Notes: a model not told the origin generated them from the letters alone. 64,000 bases of DNA from SP197 sp965242595 (GCA_965242595.1 OZ251464.1:2728001-2792000), one strand, 5' to 3'; shown: positions 45,138 to 54,669, counted from the stretch's first letter. Program-made: numbers and translations.

Positions 45138-46517
45138 ATGATTTTGCCCATTGCGGCGGGGCCGGCGCGGATGGCGATGCAGCATGCCAGCGATGCGCAG
45201 AGCGGGCGCAAGGCACCGGCCGGCGCCAAAGGGGCCTTCCGCGATCCTGCCTTTACCGCCAACCGCGACCTGCCCATCCATCGCTGGGTGCCCTGGATCG
45301 CCGGCTTTTCCAGGGATGTGGTCGCCGATGCGCTCGCCCGCTTCATGGACGGCCCCGGCCTGGTGCTGGATCCCTTCGCGGGGGTGGGCACCGCGCTGGT
45401 CGAGGCCGATCTGGCAGGCCACGAGGCGGCAGGCTTCGAGATCAACCCCTATGCCGTCTTCGCCTCGCGCACCAAGCTGGCGGCTCACCGGGCCGATCCG
45501 GCGCGCCTGCGGCAGGCGGTGGCGGATTTCGTCGCCTTCGCCGAGCGGGCGGTGCGGGAAGGGCGCGCGCCGCGCAGCGTGGCTCCCGCCGGTTTCCGCA
45601 CCCGCGCGCCCTTTTACAGCCCCAAAGTGCTGGCCAAGGTGCTGCTGGCCTTCGATTTCATCGCCGAACGGGATGCGACCACGGGCGCCGTCTTCCGCCT
45701 CGCCTTCGCCGCCATCATGGTCGCCTGTTCGAACTATTCCTACGAGCCCAGCCTGGGGCGCAAGGCGGCCGCCGGACGCGCCGTGGTGGAGGATTTCCCG
45801 CTGATGGAACGGCTGGCCGCCGCCGTGCTGCGCATGGCCGACGATGCCGCCTGGTATCGCCAGCGCCGCGCCGGGCCGGGGCGGGCGGATGCGCGCGTGT
45901 TCGAACGCTCCTTCCTGGAAGGCCACACCGGCCTGCGCCCGGGCAGCGTCGATCTCATCGTCACCTCGCCGCCCTACCTCAACAACTACCACTACAACCG
46001 CAACACCCGCCCACAGCTCTACTGGCTGGGCCTCGCCCACGCGCCTTGCGACCTGAAGCGGCTGGAAGAGCTGAACTTCGGCAGCTATTGGCAAAACGCC
46101 AGGGAGCTGGAGGCCGTGGCCCTGGCGCCGGCGGCGGCGGACGAGGAGATCCGCGCCACCCTGGCAAAGATCGCCGCCTGCAATCCCGGCAAGGGCCTCT
46201 ATAGCGGGCAGGGATGGGCCAATTACGCGGCGCGCTATTTCAACGATTGCGCCCGTTTCGCCGCCGCCGCGCGCCGCTGCCTGCGGCCCGGCGGGCGGGC
46301 GCTGGTGGTGATCGGCAACAGCATCCTGCAAGGGGTGCCGGTCGCCACCGACCGCTTTCTGGCCAGGATCGCCACCGCGCAGGGGCTGGAGGCGGTCGCC
46401 ATCCACACCCCGCGCCAGACGCGCACCGGCAGCAGCATCGTCGCTTCCAGCGTCCGCGCCGGCGCTGCCAACGGCCACCGCCTGCACGAATCCATCGTCG
46501 AACTGCGGCGGCCCTAG
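45138..46517 (+). CDS. Orphan DNA methyltransferase with SPPY motif
   Basis: The protein has 459 residues from the ATG at 45138. S-adenosylmethionine motif I is DPFAGVGT (78-85) and the catalytic motif is TSPPY (276-280). The SPP form is usual for N4-cytosine methyltransferases, but N6-adenine enzymes cannot be excluded. About 190 residues separate the motifs, longer than in compact enzymes, with a probable recognition region. No restriction gene is adjacent. A solitary regulatory or protective methylase is the simplest reading. A tRNA or other nucleic-acid methylase is less likely. Confidence 0.8.
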   Translation: MILPIAAGPARMAMQHASDAQSGRKAPAGAKGAFRDPAFTANRDLPIHRWVPWIAGFSRDVVADALARFMDGPGLVLDPFAGVGTALVEADLAGHEAAGFEINPYAVFASRTKLAAHRADPARLRQAVADFVAFAERAVREGRAPRSVAPAGFRTRAPFYSPKVLAKVLLAFDFIAERDATTGAVFRLAFAAIMVACSNYSYEPSLGRKAAAGRAVVEDFPLMERLAAAVLRMADDAAWYRQRRAGPGRADARVFERSFLEGHTGLRPGSVDLIVTSPPYLNNYHYNRNTRPQLYWLGLAHAPCDLKRLEELNFGSYWQNARELEAVALAPAAADEEIRATLAKIAACNPGKGLYSGQGWANYAARYFNDCARFAAAARRCLRPGGRALVVIGNSILQGVPVATDRFLARIATAQGLEAVAIHTPRQTRTGSSIVASSVRAGAANGHRLHESIVELRRP

Positions 46518-46573
46518 GCGCCGCGCCTGGCCGCGGTCGCGCGGGCGGCGGCGCGGGGCTAGGCTGCTTCGTC

Positions 46574-49500
46574 ATGTATCTGGATCGCCGCCTCTGGGCC
46601 TTCGCGCGCGGAATGCGCGGGCGCATCGCCTGGGCTGCCGTGCTGGCCCTGGCGGCGGTGGCCTTCGGCATCGCCCGCCTGGCGCTGCTGGGCTGGCTGC
46701 TGGCGCGGGTGTTCGCAGGCGCGCCGCCCGGCGAAATCGTGGCCCTGGCGGCGCTGACCGCCGCCGCCATGGCGCTGCGCGGTGCCCTGGAATATGCCCG
46801 CACCATGGTCGCCCATACAACCGCCGCCCGCATCCAGGTGGCGCTGCGGCGGGCGATCCACGACAAGGCCGTGGCCCTGGGGCCGGCCTGGTTCGAGAAC
46901 CAGCGCAGCGGCGAGCTGGCGCTGGCGGCGGTGGACGGGGTGGAGCAGCTGGAGGTCTATTTCGGCGCCTTCATGCCCACCCTGCTGGTCGCCGCGCTAA
47001 CGCCCATCGTCGCCTTCGCCGCTGTCGCCTTTCTGGATCCCGTGGTCGCCGCCGTGCTGCTGGCCGCCGCCGTGGTGGCGCTGCTGCTGCCGGCGGCCTT
47101 TCACCGCCTGGACCGCAAGGCCAGCCTGGAACGCGCCGCCGCCTATGGCGATTTCGGCGCCGCCTTTCTGGACGCCCTCCAGGGCCTCGCCACCCTGAAG
47201 GCCTTCGGGCAAAGCGGCGCCCGGGGCAAGGCGCTTGCGCGCCGCGCCCACCGCCTGGCCCAGAGCACGCGCTGGGTCAACGCCACCAACACCTTGGGCC
47301 GCGGCATCGCCGATGGGGCGGTCGCCATCGGGGCGGCGGCGGCGCTGGCGGTGGGCGCCTGGCGGGTCGAGGCGGGCGCGATGGAGATGTCCACCCTGCT
47401 GATGGTGCTGATGATGGGGGTGGAGCTGTTCCGCCCCCTGCGCGAGCTGCGCGCCCAGCTCCACGCCGGCATGATGGGCCAGGCGGCGGCGCAGGCCGTC
47501 TTTCGCGTGCTGGACGCCCGCCCGCCCCTGGCCGAGGCGGCGCCCATGCCGGCCCCGGGCGCCAGCGAGGCGCCGGCCATCGCCTTCCGCCGCGTCTCCT
47601 TCGCCTATCCCGGGCGCGAACAGCGGGTGCATGAAGGCCTCTCCTTCACCGTGGCGGCGGGCGAGCGGGTGGCCGTGGTGGGGCGGTCGGGGGCCGGCAA
47701 ATCCTCTCTGCTGCGCCTGCTGCTGCGCTTTCACGATCCGCAGGCCGGCAGCGTGCGGGTGAACGGGCGCGACCTGCGCCACATGCCGGCCTGCGAACTG
47801 CGCGCCCTGGTCGCCGCCGTCGCCCAGGAGCCCTACCTTTTTCACGGCAGCATCGCCGACAATCTGCGCTTTGCCCGCCCCCAGGCGACGCCGGCCGAGA
47901 TGGAGGCCGCCTGCCGCACCGCCCATATCCACGATTTCATCGCCTCTCTGCCGGCGGGCTATGCCACCCGCATCGGCGAGCGCGGGCAGCGCCTTTCCGG
48001 CGGCCAGCGCCAGCGGCTGGCCATCGCCCGGGCGTTGCTGGCCGATGCGCCGATCCTGGTGCTGGACGAGGCGCTGTCGTCGGTCGATGGCGAAAACGAG
48101 GCCGCCATCGCCGCCGCCCTGGCCCGCGCCACGGCCGGGCGCACCGTGCTGGTGTTCGCCCACCGCCTTTCCAGCGTGATCGACGCCGATCGCATCCTGG
48201 TTCTGGCGGGCGGGCGCATCGTGGAAGAGGGAAGCCACCATGCGCTGATGGCCGCCGGCGGCGCCTATCGCCGGCTGATGGAGGAACAGGCGCGCTGGGC
48301 CGGCGATCACGGCCGGCCGGTCTTCGCCCGGGATGCCGCCCCGCCGCCTGCCGACGCCCCGCCCGCCGCCGCCACGGGCGAAAGCGGCGGCGCCATCCTG
48401 AGCGCCGGCGCCGGCGGCTGGGCGCGGGCGGCGCGGGCGCTGTTCGTGCTGTCCAGGGGCGGGCGCCTTGCCATGGCGCTGGCCGTGCTGTGCGGCATCG
48501 CCCGGGTGGCGGCCTTCATCGCCGTCGGCGCGCTTTCGGCCCTGGCGGTGGCCAGGCTGGAGGCCGGGCGTCCGTTCGACGATCTGCTGCCCTGGCTGGC
48601 CCTGGCGGCGCCGCTGGCGGGCGCGCTGCACTGGCTGGAATCCTGGTTCGCCCACGATGTCGCCGCCCGCCAGATGACCGCCATGCGCGAACGCCTGTTC
48701 GCCGCCCTGGACAGGCTGGCCCCCGCCTTTCTGCTGCACCGGCGCAGCGGCGATCTGGCGGCCGTGGCCACCCAGGATATCGAAACCGTGCGCTACTTCT
48801 ACGGCCACAGCATGGCGCCCGCCCTGGTTTCGCTGCTGGTGCCGGCGGCGGTGCTGGCGGTGCTGCTTTATGGCGGCTGGCCCATGGCGGCGGCGCTGGC
48901 CCCCTTTCTGGCGCTGGTGGCCGTCTCGCCCTTTCTGCTGCGGCGCCGGCTGGATCGGCTGGGCGGGCGGGCGCGCGAGGCGCTGGGCGCGCTGAACGCC
49001 TTCACAGTCGATTCCATCCAGGGCCTGGCCGAAATCGCCGCCTTCCGCCAGGGCCGGCCCCGCTCGCTCGCCTTCCAGCGCCTGGCGCGGCGGGTCGAGC
49101 GGCTGCGGCTGCCCTTCTTCCGCGATCTCACCCTTCAGATGGCGCTGCTGGAGGCCGCCACCGGGCTGGGCGGGCTGGCCGTGGTTGCCACCGGCACGGC
49201 GCTGGCTCAGGCCGGCGCCCTGGAGGCGCGCCTGCTGCCGTTTTTCGCGCTGATCGCCATGGCCGCCTTTCTGCCGGTGGCCGAAATCGCCCAGCTGGGC
49301 CGTCAGCTGGCCGATACCCTGGGCGCGGCGCGGCGCCTGCAAGCCATCGAAGATGAACCGGTGGCGGTGGCCGACGGCCCCGGCGCGCCGCCGCCGCCCG
49401 CCTCCAGGGGCGCCGCGCTGACGCTGGAACAGGTTCGCTTCGGCTATCGCGCCCGCGCCCGCCCGGCGCTGGATGGCGTTTCGCTGGCCGTTCCCGCCGG

Positions 49501-50158
49501 CGCGAAGCTGGCCCTGGTCGGTCCCAGCGGCGCCGGCAAAACCACCCTGGCCCATCTGCTGCTGCGCTTCTGGGATCCGGACGCGGGCCGCATCCTGCTG
49601 GATGGCGCCGATATCCGCGCCTGGCGCCTGGACGCGCTGCGCCGCCATATCGCGCTGGTGGCCCAGGATACCTTCCTGTTCGACGATACGCTGAAGGCCA
49701 ATATTCTGCTGGCCAGGCCCGATGCCAGCCCGGGCGAGCTCGATGCCGCCATCCGGCGGGCGGCGCTGGCGGATATGGTGGCCGGCCTGCGCCACGGCCT
49801 GGAAACCCGCGTCGGCGAGCGTGGGGCGCGCCTTTCCGGCGGCCAGCGCCAGCGGCTGGCCATCGCCCGGGCCTTTCTGAAGGATGCGCCGGTGCTGGTG
49901 CTGGACGAAGCCACCAGCCATCTCGATGCCGCCAGCGAGGCGGCGGTGCATCGCGCCCTGGCCGATCTGGCGCGGGGCCGCACCACGGTGGTGATCGCCC
50001 ATCGCCTTTCCACCGTGCGCGATGCCGATCTTATCGCCGTTATGGCTGCGGGCCGCATCGTCGAGCGCGGGCGCCATGAGGAATTGGTGGCAAAGGGCGG
50101 CGCCTATGCCCGCCTGATCGAAAGCCAGATGGCGGCGACGGGCGGGGTTGACGCCTAG
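46574..50158 (+). CDS. Fused two-half ABC exporter (CydDC-like, TMD-NBD-TMD-NBD)
   Basis: This single 1194-residue chain encodes a full transporter. The first half has about six transmembrane segments, Walker A GRSGAGKSS near 369, signature LSGGQRQRLAIARALL and Walker B ILVLDEALSSVD. The second half has Walker A GPSGAGKTT near 984, the same signature and VLVLDEATSHLD. The half containing ALYG-type arrangements and the paired layout resemble fused CydDC-type thiol exporters, though lipid or drug exporters have the same plan. The linker near 575-600 is Ala/Pro-rich. The start at 46574 is the first in-frame codon with membrane-protein-like sequence. Confidence 0.85.
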   Translation: MYLDRRLWAFARGMRGRIAWAAVLALAAVAFGIARLALLGWLLARVFAGAPPGEIVALAALTAAAMALRGALEYARTMVAHTTAARIQVALRRAIHDKAVALGPAWFENQRSGELALAAVDGVEQLEVYFGAFMPTLLVAALTPIVAFAAVAFLDPVVAAVLLAAAVVALLLPAAFHRLDRKASLERAAAYGDFGAAFLDALQGLATLKAFGQSGARGKALARRAHRLAQSTRWVNATNTLGRGIADGAVAIGAAAALAVGAWRVEAGAMEMSTLLMVLMMGVELFRPLRELRAQLHAGMMGQAAAQAVFRVLDARPPLAEAAPMPAPGASEAPAIAFRRVSFAYPGREQRVHEGLSFTVAAGERVAVVGRSGAGKSSLLRLLLRFHDPQAGSVRVNGRDLRHMPACELRALVAAVAQEPYLFHGSIADNLRFARPQATPAEMEAACRTAHIHDFIASLPAGYATRIGERGQRLSGGQRQRLAIARALLADAPILVLDEALSSVDGENEAAIAAALARATAGRTVLVFAHRLSSVIDADRILVLAGGRIVEEGSHHALMAAGGAYRRLMEEQARWAGDHGRPVFARDAAPPPADAPPAAATGESGGAILSAGAGGWARAARALFVLSRGGRLAMALAVLCGIARVAAFIAVGALSALAVARLEAGRPFDDLLPWLALAAPLAGALHWLESWFAHDVAARQMTAMRERLFAALDRLAPAFLLHRRSGDLAAVATQDIETVRYFYGHSMAPALVSLLVPAAVLAVLLYGGWPMAAALAPFLALVAVSPFLLRRRLDRLGGRAREALGALNAFTVDSIQGLAEIAAFRQGRPRSLAFQRLARRVERLRLPFFRDLTLQMALLEAATGLGGLAVVATGTALAQAGALEARLLPFFALIAMAAFLPVAEIAQLGRQLADTLGAARRLQAIEDEPVAVADGPGAPPPPASRGAALTLEQVRFGYRARARPALDGVSLAVPAGAKLALVGPSGAGKTTLAHLLLRFWDPDAGRILLDGADIRAWRLDALRRHIALVAQDTFLFDDTLKANILLARPDASPGELDAAIRRAALADMVAGLRHGLETRVGERGARLSGGQRQRLAIARAFLKDAPVLVLDEATSHLDAASEAAVHRALADLARGRTTVVIAHRLSTVRDADLIAVMAAGRIVERGRHEELVAKGGAYARLIESQMAATGGVDA

Positions 50159-50227
50159 TTGACGCGGGGCGCGAATTGCAGCAGCTTTGTGGCGAATCGG
50201 GTGCAGAGCCGAAGGGGGGCGCGAATC

Positions 50228-51672
50228 ATGGACCGGGTGGCGAGACGGAATTTCCCTTGTAAATCAATGGCTTACCCCCCCCCCCCCCCCCCCGCCGCCT
50301 GAGTGAGGGTGGGCCGCCCGGCCGCCGGATTCGCGCCGCCGCCGCAACCTTCCTCCTGACAACCGCTTTCGCGTTATCCCTCCCGGCCGCTGCCGGGGCA
50401 GAGGGCGATTCGCCCGTCCCGTCCCCGGCCTGGGAGTCGGGCGGCGCGGCCGCCCTGGCCGGCGGCCTGGGGCTGGAAAGCTGCGCCCAGGCGCTGGCCG
50501 GGGCCGAGCGGCTGGCGGCGGCCGATTGCGCGGCAGACAGGGCCTTTCAGCTGGCCCTGGGCCTGGCGCAAAGCCAGGGCCGGGCGCTGTTCGGCCACGG
50601 CTTCAGCCTCACCCATCGCATGTCGTTCTCGCCCTTCGGCGAAGGCCTGGCGGGCGATCTGGATCTGGTGGTGCCGCTGGCCTCCCCGGCCCTGGGCTTT
50701 GCCGCCGGCGCTGCCGATGGGGACGCCCCCGGCGCCCTTTTCTTGCAGCAGGGCGTCACCCGCTGGAGCGACGGCCACGGCTTTCGCCGCAACGATGCCC
50801 GCTATGGCGCCGCCTGGCGCTTTGCGCTTTCGGATGGCGATGTGCTGGGCGTCTCGGCGCTGATGCAGGAAAACCTGGAACGCGGCCATCGCCGCCTGGT
50901 GGCGGGCATCGATTACGACGGGCGCTGGGGCCATGGCTGGCTGCAACAGCTGACGCCCACCACCGGCTGGCTGGCGGGCCGCATCGGTTATCGGGAACGG
51001 GCGGTGGGCGGCACCCGGCTGGGCCTGGGCCTGGATGTCACCGATACCGTCTCGCTGGAGGCCTCGCTTTCCCGCTGGCAGGACGATGGCGACGGCAGGC
51101 CGTTCATGGACGGGCGGCTGGGCGCGGCGTGGCGGCCGCATCCCTGGCTGGGCCTGCGGGCCGGCTGGGGCGGCATCGGCCCGGCCGCAGATACCGGCTC
51201 GCTGCAAGTGACGCTGAATGTGCCGTTCGGCGGCCAGGCGCAGCGTCTGCCGCCCTGGCAGGGGCTGGGGGTGGCCGGCGGCGCGGCGCAGAACACGCCC
51301 GATCTGTGGCGCCCGGTGGCGAATGTGGACCGCATCCAGACCGTGGAGCGCATCCGCCCGGCGGCGGACCTGGTGGCGTCCGGGCAGGTGGCGGTGCGAT
51401 TCCTGCAAGAGACCGCCACCACCGGCGAGCGCATCGTGCTGGAAGTGACCTTCCCAGAGCCGGTGGTGGGCGATGTGCGGCTGGTGGCGCGTCTGGCGCC
51501 CGGCAGCGGCGACAACCCGGCCGTGGCGGGGGTGGATTATGTGGACCGGCCCTACGAGATCACGGTGCCGGACGGCAGCGCCAGCGGACGGGTGGAGGTG
51601 CAGCTGCTGTTCAACCCCGATGTGGAAGCGGGCGGGCGCACGCTGGCCGTGAAGGCCGCGCTGGCCTCGTGA
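50228..51672 (+). CDS. Phase-variable inverse-autotransporter-like surface protein, currently out of frame
   Basis: An ATG at 50228 with an AAGGGGGG ribosome site 8 bases upstream opens a frame (MDRVARRNFPCKSMAYPP) that enters a C19 tract and stops at TGA 50300. The other frame, from 50299, has no usable start codon before 50620. It encodes a basic segment, a classical signal peptide (FLLTTAFALSLPAAAGA) and a barrel-like region including ENLERGHRRLVAGIDYDG, recalling intimin/invasin inverse-autotransporter beta domains. Its last about 90 residues resemble a Calx-beta domain. One extra C, or two fewer, would join the two into one protein of about 480 residues. I read this as slipped-strand phase variation in the OFF state. 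A homopolymer sequencing error would instead mean the gene is simply ON. Confidence 0.72.
50275..50293 (+). repeat. C19 homopolymer tract inside the surface-protein reading frame
   Basis: Nineteen consecutive C residues follow ATGGCTTA. The tract lies between the start codon and the signal-peptide coding part of the gene at 50228-51672. A length of 20 or 17 gives an open frame; 19 does not. Long homopolymers of this kind are the classical substrate for replication slippage. Confidence 0.95.
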
Positions 51673-51767
51673 CCGCCCGCTAACGCCCAGATCACGCCGA
51701 CAACCCAGGTTTGGGAACGCGCAACAGAACATCCCCCCGCAAGGCGGGGGCAGTGGAGACAGAAGCC

Positions 51768-52931
51768 ATGACCGACCGCATCGCCAGGACATTTTCGCTC
51801 GCCGCCCTTTGCATCGCCTCGGCCCTGGCGCTGGCGGCCTGTGGCGGCGGTGGGGGCGGTGGCACAACGCCTGCCGCCAAGCCCGCCCCTGCCACCCCTG
51901 GCGATGAGACGAGGGTGATGCCGGCGGCGGATCATCCCAATACCCTGGGCGAGGCGCTGGCGATCAGGGCCGGGCAGGCGATCGACGGCAGCATCGCTTC
52001 GGCAGACGACAGGGATTTCTTCCGGCTGCCGCTTAGCGAACCCAGCAGGGTGACGTTCTGGGCAACAGGAGAGGCGGACACCGTGATCGCGCTGCTGGAC
52101 GAGGACGGCAACGAGCTTGCCACGACGGGCGCAGCCCCGGCATCGATCAGCGCGGCCGGCGGCGGCGGCAGCGTGGCCGCCAGCGAGGGCAGGGTGAGCG
52201 TGAAGACGGGGGCGGAACAGGTGATCGCCCGGGTGAGCGGCAAGCAGGGCGGCAGCACCGGCGGCTACAGGCTGCATAACCAGTCGGCGAAGAATCGGGC
52301 GCCCGTGGTCAGCGGGACTGTCGCGCCGCTGAACGTGTCAGCCGGCCAGACGGAGACTGTCCCGCTTGCGAACGCCTTCACAGACCCGGACGGCGACAAG
52401 CTTACATACACCGCAAGCGCGCCAGGGGGAATTCTGACTGTTCGTGTGGAAGGGTCGATCCTGAATGTCGCGCGCATGGACAATGCGAGGCCTGGCTCGG
52501 TGAAGATCACGATTACCGCCAGAGATCCTTTCGGCCTGGGCGTGTCTCGGGAGTTCACCGCCACGATCTCCGCACCCACAACCCAGATGGTTTCCGTTGA
52601 AGCGTGCATCAATGCCGCTCGTCGTATCTCTCCTTTTAGACCGTCATGTCCAACAGGTTATGGCGATAGGCATCGTGTTGACTTTACAAACTCCTGCACT
52701 CAGGAGGTGAGTGTCACGTGGAATTGGTATTATCGTAGTTCCGAAATCGTCGGCGGCGGCATCTCCACCGGATGGTCCACTGGACAAGCCGCCACAATTA
52801 AGCCTGGGAGCACACATGATACGGATTCGCTTTGTACCACCGCTTCGCAACCACCCATCAGATACTGTGTTTACGCCCGTGGTTCCTCCTCCCGTTGCTA
52901 TGGCGATAACCCACCGTGGAAAAATCTGTGA
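51768..52931 (+). CDS. Secreted lipoprotein with PPC-like, cadherin-like and Cys-rich modules
   Basis: The protein has 387 residues from the ATG at 51768. A signal peptide ends in the lipobox LAACG, followed by a Gly-rich linker. Residues about 50-155 resemble a bacterial pre-peptidase C-terminal domain (SIASADDRDFFRLPL, then DTVIALLDEDGNEL). Residues about 175-285 look like a cadherin/Ig-type repeat (FTDPDGDKLTYTA). The last about 110 residues hold six or more cysteines and a CTQEVSVTWNWYY segment, suggesting a disulphide-bonded secreted domain. DNA from about 52600 onward is much less GC-rich, so the C-terminal module may be foreign. It is 95 bases downstream of the phase-variable gene. Confidence 0.75.
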   Translation: MTDRIARTFSLAALCIASALALAACGGGGGGGTTPAAKPAPATPGDETRVMPAADHPNTLGEALAIRAGQAIDGSIASADDRDFFRLPLSEPSRVTFWATGEADTVIALLDEDGNELATTGAAPASISAAGGGGSVAASEGRVSVKTGAEQVIARVSGKQGGSTGGYRLHNQSAKNRAPVVSGTVAPLNVSAGQTETVPLANAFTDPDGDKLTYTASAPGGILTVRVEGSILNVARMDNARPGSVKITITARDPFGLGVSREFTATISAPTTQMVSVEACINAARRISPFRPSCPTGYGDRHRVDFTNSCTQEVSVTWNWYYRSSEIVGGGISTGWSTGQAATIKPGSTHDTDSLCTTASQPPIRYCVYARGSSSRCYGDNPPWKNL

Positions 52932-52947
52932 ACGGGAGTAAGGAGCC

Positions 52948-53607
52948 ATGAACAGCGACAAACAGAGCAAGTCGGCAAGCGACGGCAAAGAGGATTCAGG
53001 GACGAGGTGGCCCTGGTGGGGGCAGCTCCTGCTTGCCGTGGCTGCGATGGCGACTGCCAGCGGGCTGCTGATCGGCCTACCGGTTCTGAGTGCGGAGATT
53101 GCCGGGAATGGCGACGTCGGTGGGCTGACCGTGTGGGGTCCAATGTTCGCGGTGCTGATCGGTATCACCGCCATGACGATCACCGGCATCTTCGTCTTCA
53201 TGAGTTTCAGAATCGACCGTGGGGCGAGGTTGGAGGCGCGAAATGAGGCGCAAGAAGAAATACGAAAATTGTCGGGAACAATATCGAAGACAATAAAAGA
53301 GATTGAAGAATGTGCAGATAAAACGAAAGCCAGGATAGAGGAAGCCGGAGATGAAGTGGAGCAGAATAGCGAAAACGTCATAAGGAAGACGGAAGAAGAC
53401 CTCAAAAAAGAGACAGACGCCATAAAAAGTAGGGCTGAGCGCAGACTGAAGGAGAATGAAACCAAGATCGTCGATGATATGCGAAAAAAGGTTGAAAAAA
53501 GGGTTGCTGAAACCAATATCGAGCAGATGGTGGAAGATGCCAATCGACGAGGCGCCACTGAAAAGCGTGGCTGGTTACGCTGGTTTCGCCGCCCTGACAG
53601 GTCGTAG
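52948..53607 (+). CDS. Two-helix membrane protein with long cytoplasmic coiled coil, unknown function
   Basis: This 219-residue protein has two transmembrane segments at about 22-48 and 60-88. A charged, heptad-patterned coiled coil of about 120 residues follows (KTIKEIEECADKTKARI onward) and a basic tail. I recognise no known family. It starts 16 bases after the lipoprotein stop with a GGAGTAAGGAG ribosome site, and the next gene follows 12 bases later, so it is co-transcribed. Base composition is distinctly AT-richer than the surrounding genome. Confidence 0.7.
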   Translation: MNSDKQSKSASDGKEDSGTRWPWWGQLLLAVAAMATASGLLIGLPVLSAEIAGNGDVGGLTVWGPMFAVLIGITAMTITGIFVFMSFRIDRGARLEARNEAQEEIRKLSGTISKTIKEIEECADKTKARIEEAGDEVEQNSENVIRKTEEDLKKETDAIKSRAERRLKENETKIVDDMRKKVEKRVAETNIEQMVEDANRRGATEKRGWLRWFRRPDRS

Positions 53608-53619
53608 GCAAAGGCTTCG

Positions 53620-54669
53620 GTGCCCGGGTTCCTGGCGATGATCGCGAGTTCATGGCGTTTCGCTCGCCGTCAGTGGCATCGGGCCGGGGATGTGTTTCGC
53701 ATCTTGACGGTGACGACCCTGGCCGCGTCGGCGTTGCTTGCCGTTGCGGCGTTCGTCGTTTTTTCATGTATGTGGCCGCCACTGAACGGCAATGAAGAAA
53801 CCGTCATGACCGTCAAAATAGACAAAGAACAATTCGATGAGATCAAAGATATCGTCGAGAATGCGACAGAATGGCAGGCGGACATAAGCAGCGAGATCGC
53901 GGGCATTCGTTTCGGAGTCGAGGATCTTCGCTCCGAAGCCGGGGATGTGGTGGTAGCAATCAGGGAACAGGGAGACAGAATCGCCGACGGCATGACGGCA
54001 ATCACGGAACAGACAGGTAAAATTTCCGACGATGTGGCGGCAATCGCGGAACAGACGGGCAGGATCGCTGACGGCGTGGCGGCGGTAAGAAAAGGTGGAG
54101 ACAGAACTCTGCAAGAGGAAGACGAAGTGAGCGACCTGCAGAATGGAGGGGGAATCCTGACGAAAGTAGTTTCATCGCCGGAAGGTTGTTCCGACAGCGA
54201 TGGATGCCTGGGAGAGTTGTATTTCGTTCATGATTGGCCGCCGGAACGGGAAAATATATGCAAAGATACGGCAGAGGGCAGAGATATGACAAGGGATTTT
54301 TCACAGACGCATATCACAGAGTTGGGCAGCATTGTCGACAAGCTGAAAGAAAAAGGGCCAGGAAAATTTGTATTGGTTGAGGGATATGCGAGTAATCATG
54401 GGGAAAAGGAATTTGTCGAGGGGCCTGTGAGCAATCCTGAAAAGGAACAGAATCTCATGCTGTCGCGAAGAAGAGCGGAAATTGTGGCTTGTTATCTCGA
54501 ACAAGAGTTGATGAACAGAAATGGAGAATCGAAGTATTGCTTTTCTCATTTCGGTGAGGGTTCCGATGAACACTGGAGGAGCCATTCTGACTCCGATGAT
54601 TTCAATTACCGAAAGGTGCGAGTCATCCTCAGTGAGTATGCATGCCCGTCGGGCACAGGAAGAATTTGA
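53620..54669 (+). CDS. Membrane-anchored coiled-coil protein with OmpA-like C-terminal domain
   Basis: This 349-residue protein opens at a GTG with AAAGG upstream; an ATG at 53638 is an alternative. A single transmembrane segment lies at about 27-50, followed by a coiled-coil stalk with repeated units (EQTGKISDDVAAIAEQTGRIADGVAAV). The last about 110 residues resemble an OmpA/MotB peptidoglycan-binding domain: FVLVEGYASNHGEKEF, then NLMLSRRRAEIVACYL and NYRKVRVIL. This would place the C-terminal domain in the periplasm, touching the cell wall. With the preceding gene it looks like a two-protein envelope assembly. Composition is AT-rich, suggesting transfer. Confidence 0.72.
   Translation: MPGFLAMIASSWRFARRQWHRAGDVFRILTVTTLAASALLAVAAFVVFSCMWPPLNGNEETVMTVKIDKEQFDEIKDIVENATEWQADISSEIAGIRFGVEDLRSEAGDVVVAIREQGDRIADGMTAITEQTGKISDDVAAIAEQTGRIADGVAAVRKGGDRTLQEEDEVSDLQNGGGILTKVVSSPEGCSDSDGCLGELYFVHDWPPERENICKDTAEGRDMTRDFSQTHITELGSIVDKLKEKGPGKFVLVEGYASNHGEKEFVEGPVSNPEKEQNLMLSRRRAEIVACYLEQELMNRNGESKYCFSHFGEGSDEHWRSHSDSDDFNYRKVRVILSEYACPSGTGRI

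Noticed and set aside
46997..50077. A 1026-codon leftward open frame
   Set aside because: It is antisense to the fused ABC exporter, and its composition (Gly/Gln/His/Arg-rich) is that of a GC-driven shadow.
51733..51751. CCCCCGC-AAG-GCGGGGG hairpin before the lipoprotein gene
   Set aside because: There is a 7-bp stem but no T-run, and it lies just before a ribosome site, so a terminator call is not supported.
52948..54669. Zorya-like ZorAB pair
   Set aside because: The OmpA-like domain fits ZorB, but there is no MotA-like domain in the partner, no conserved proton-channel Asp in the membrane helix and no ZorC/ZorD/ZorE neighbours.
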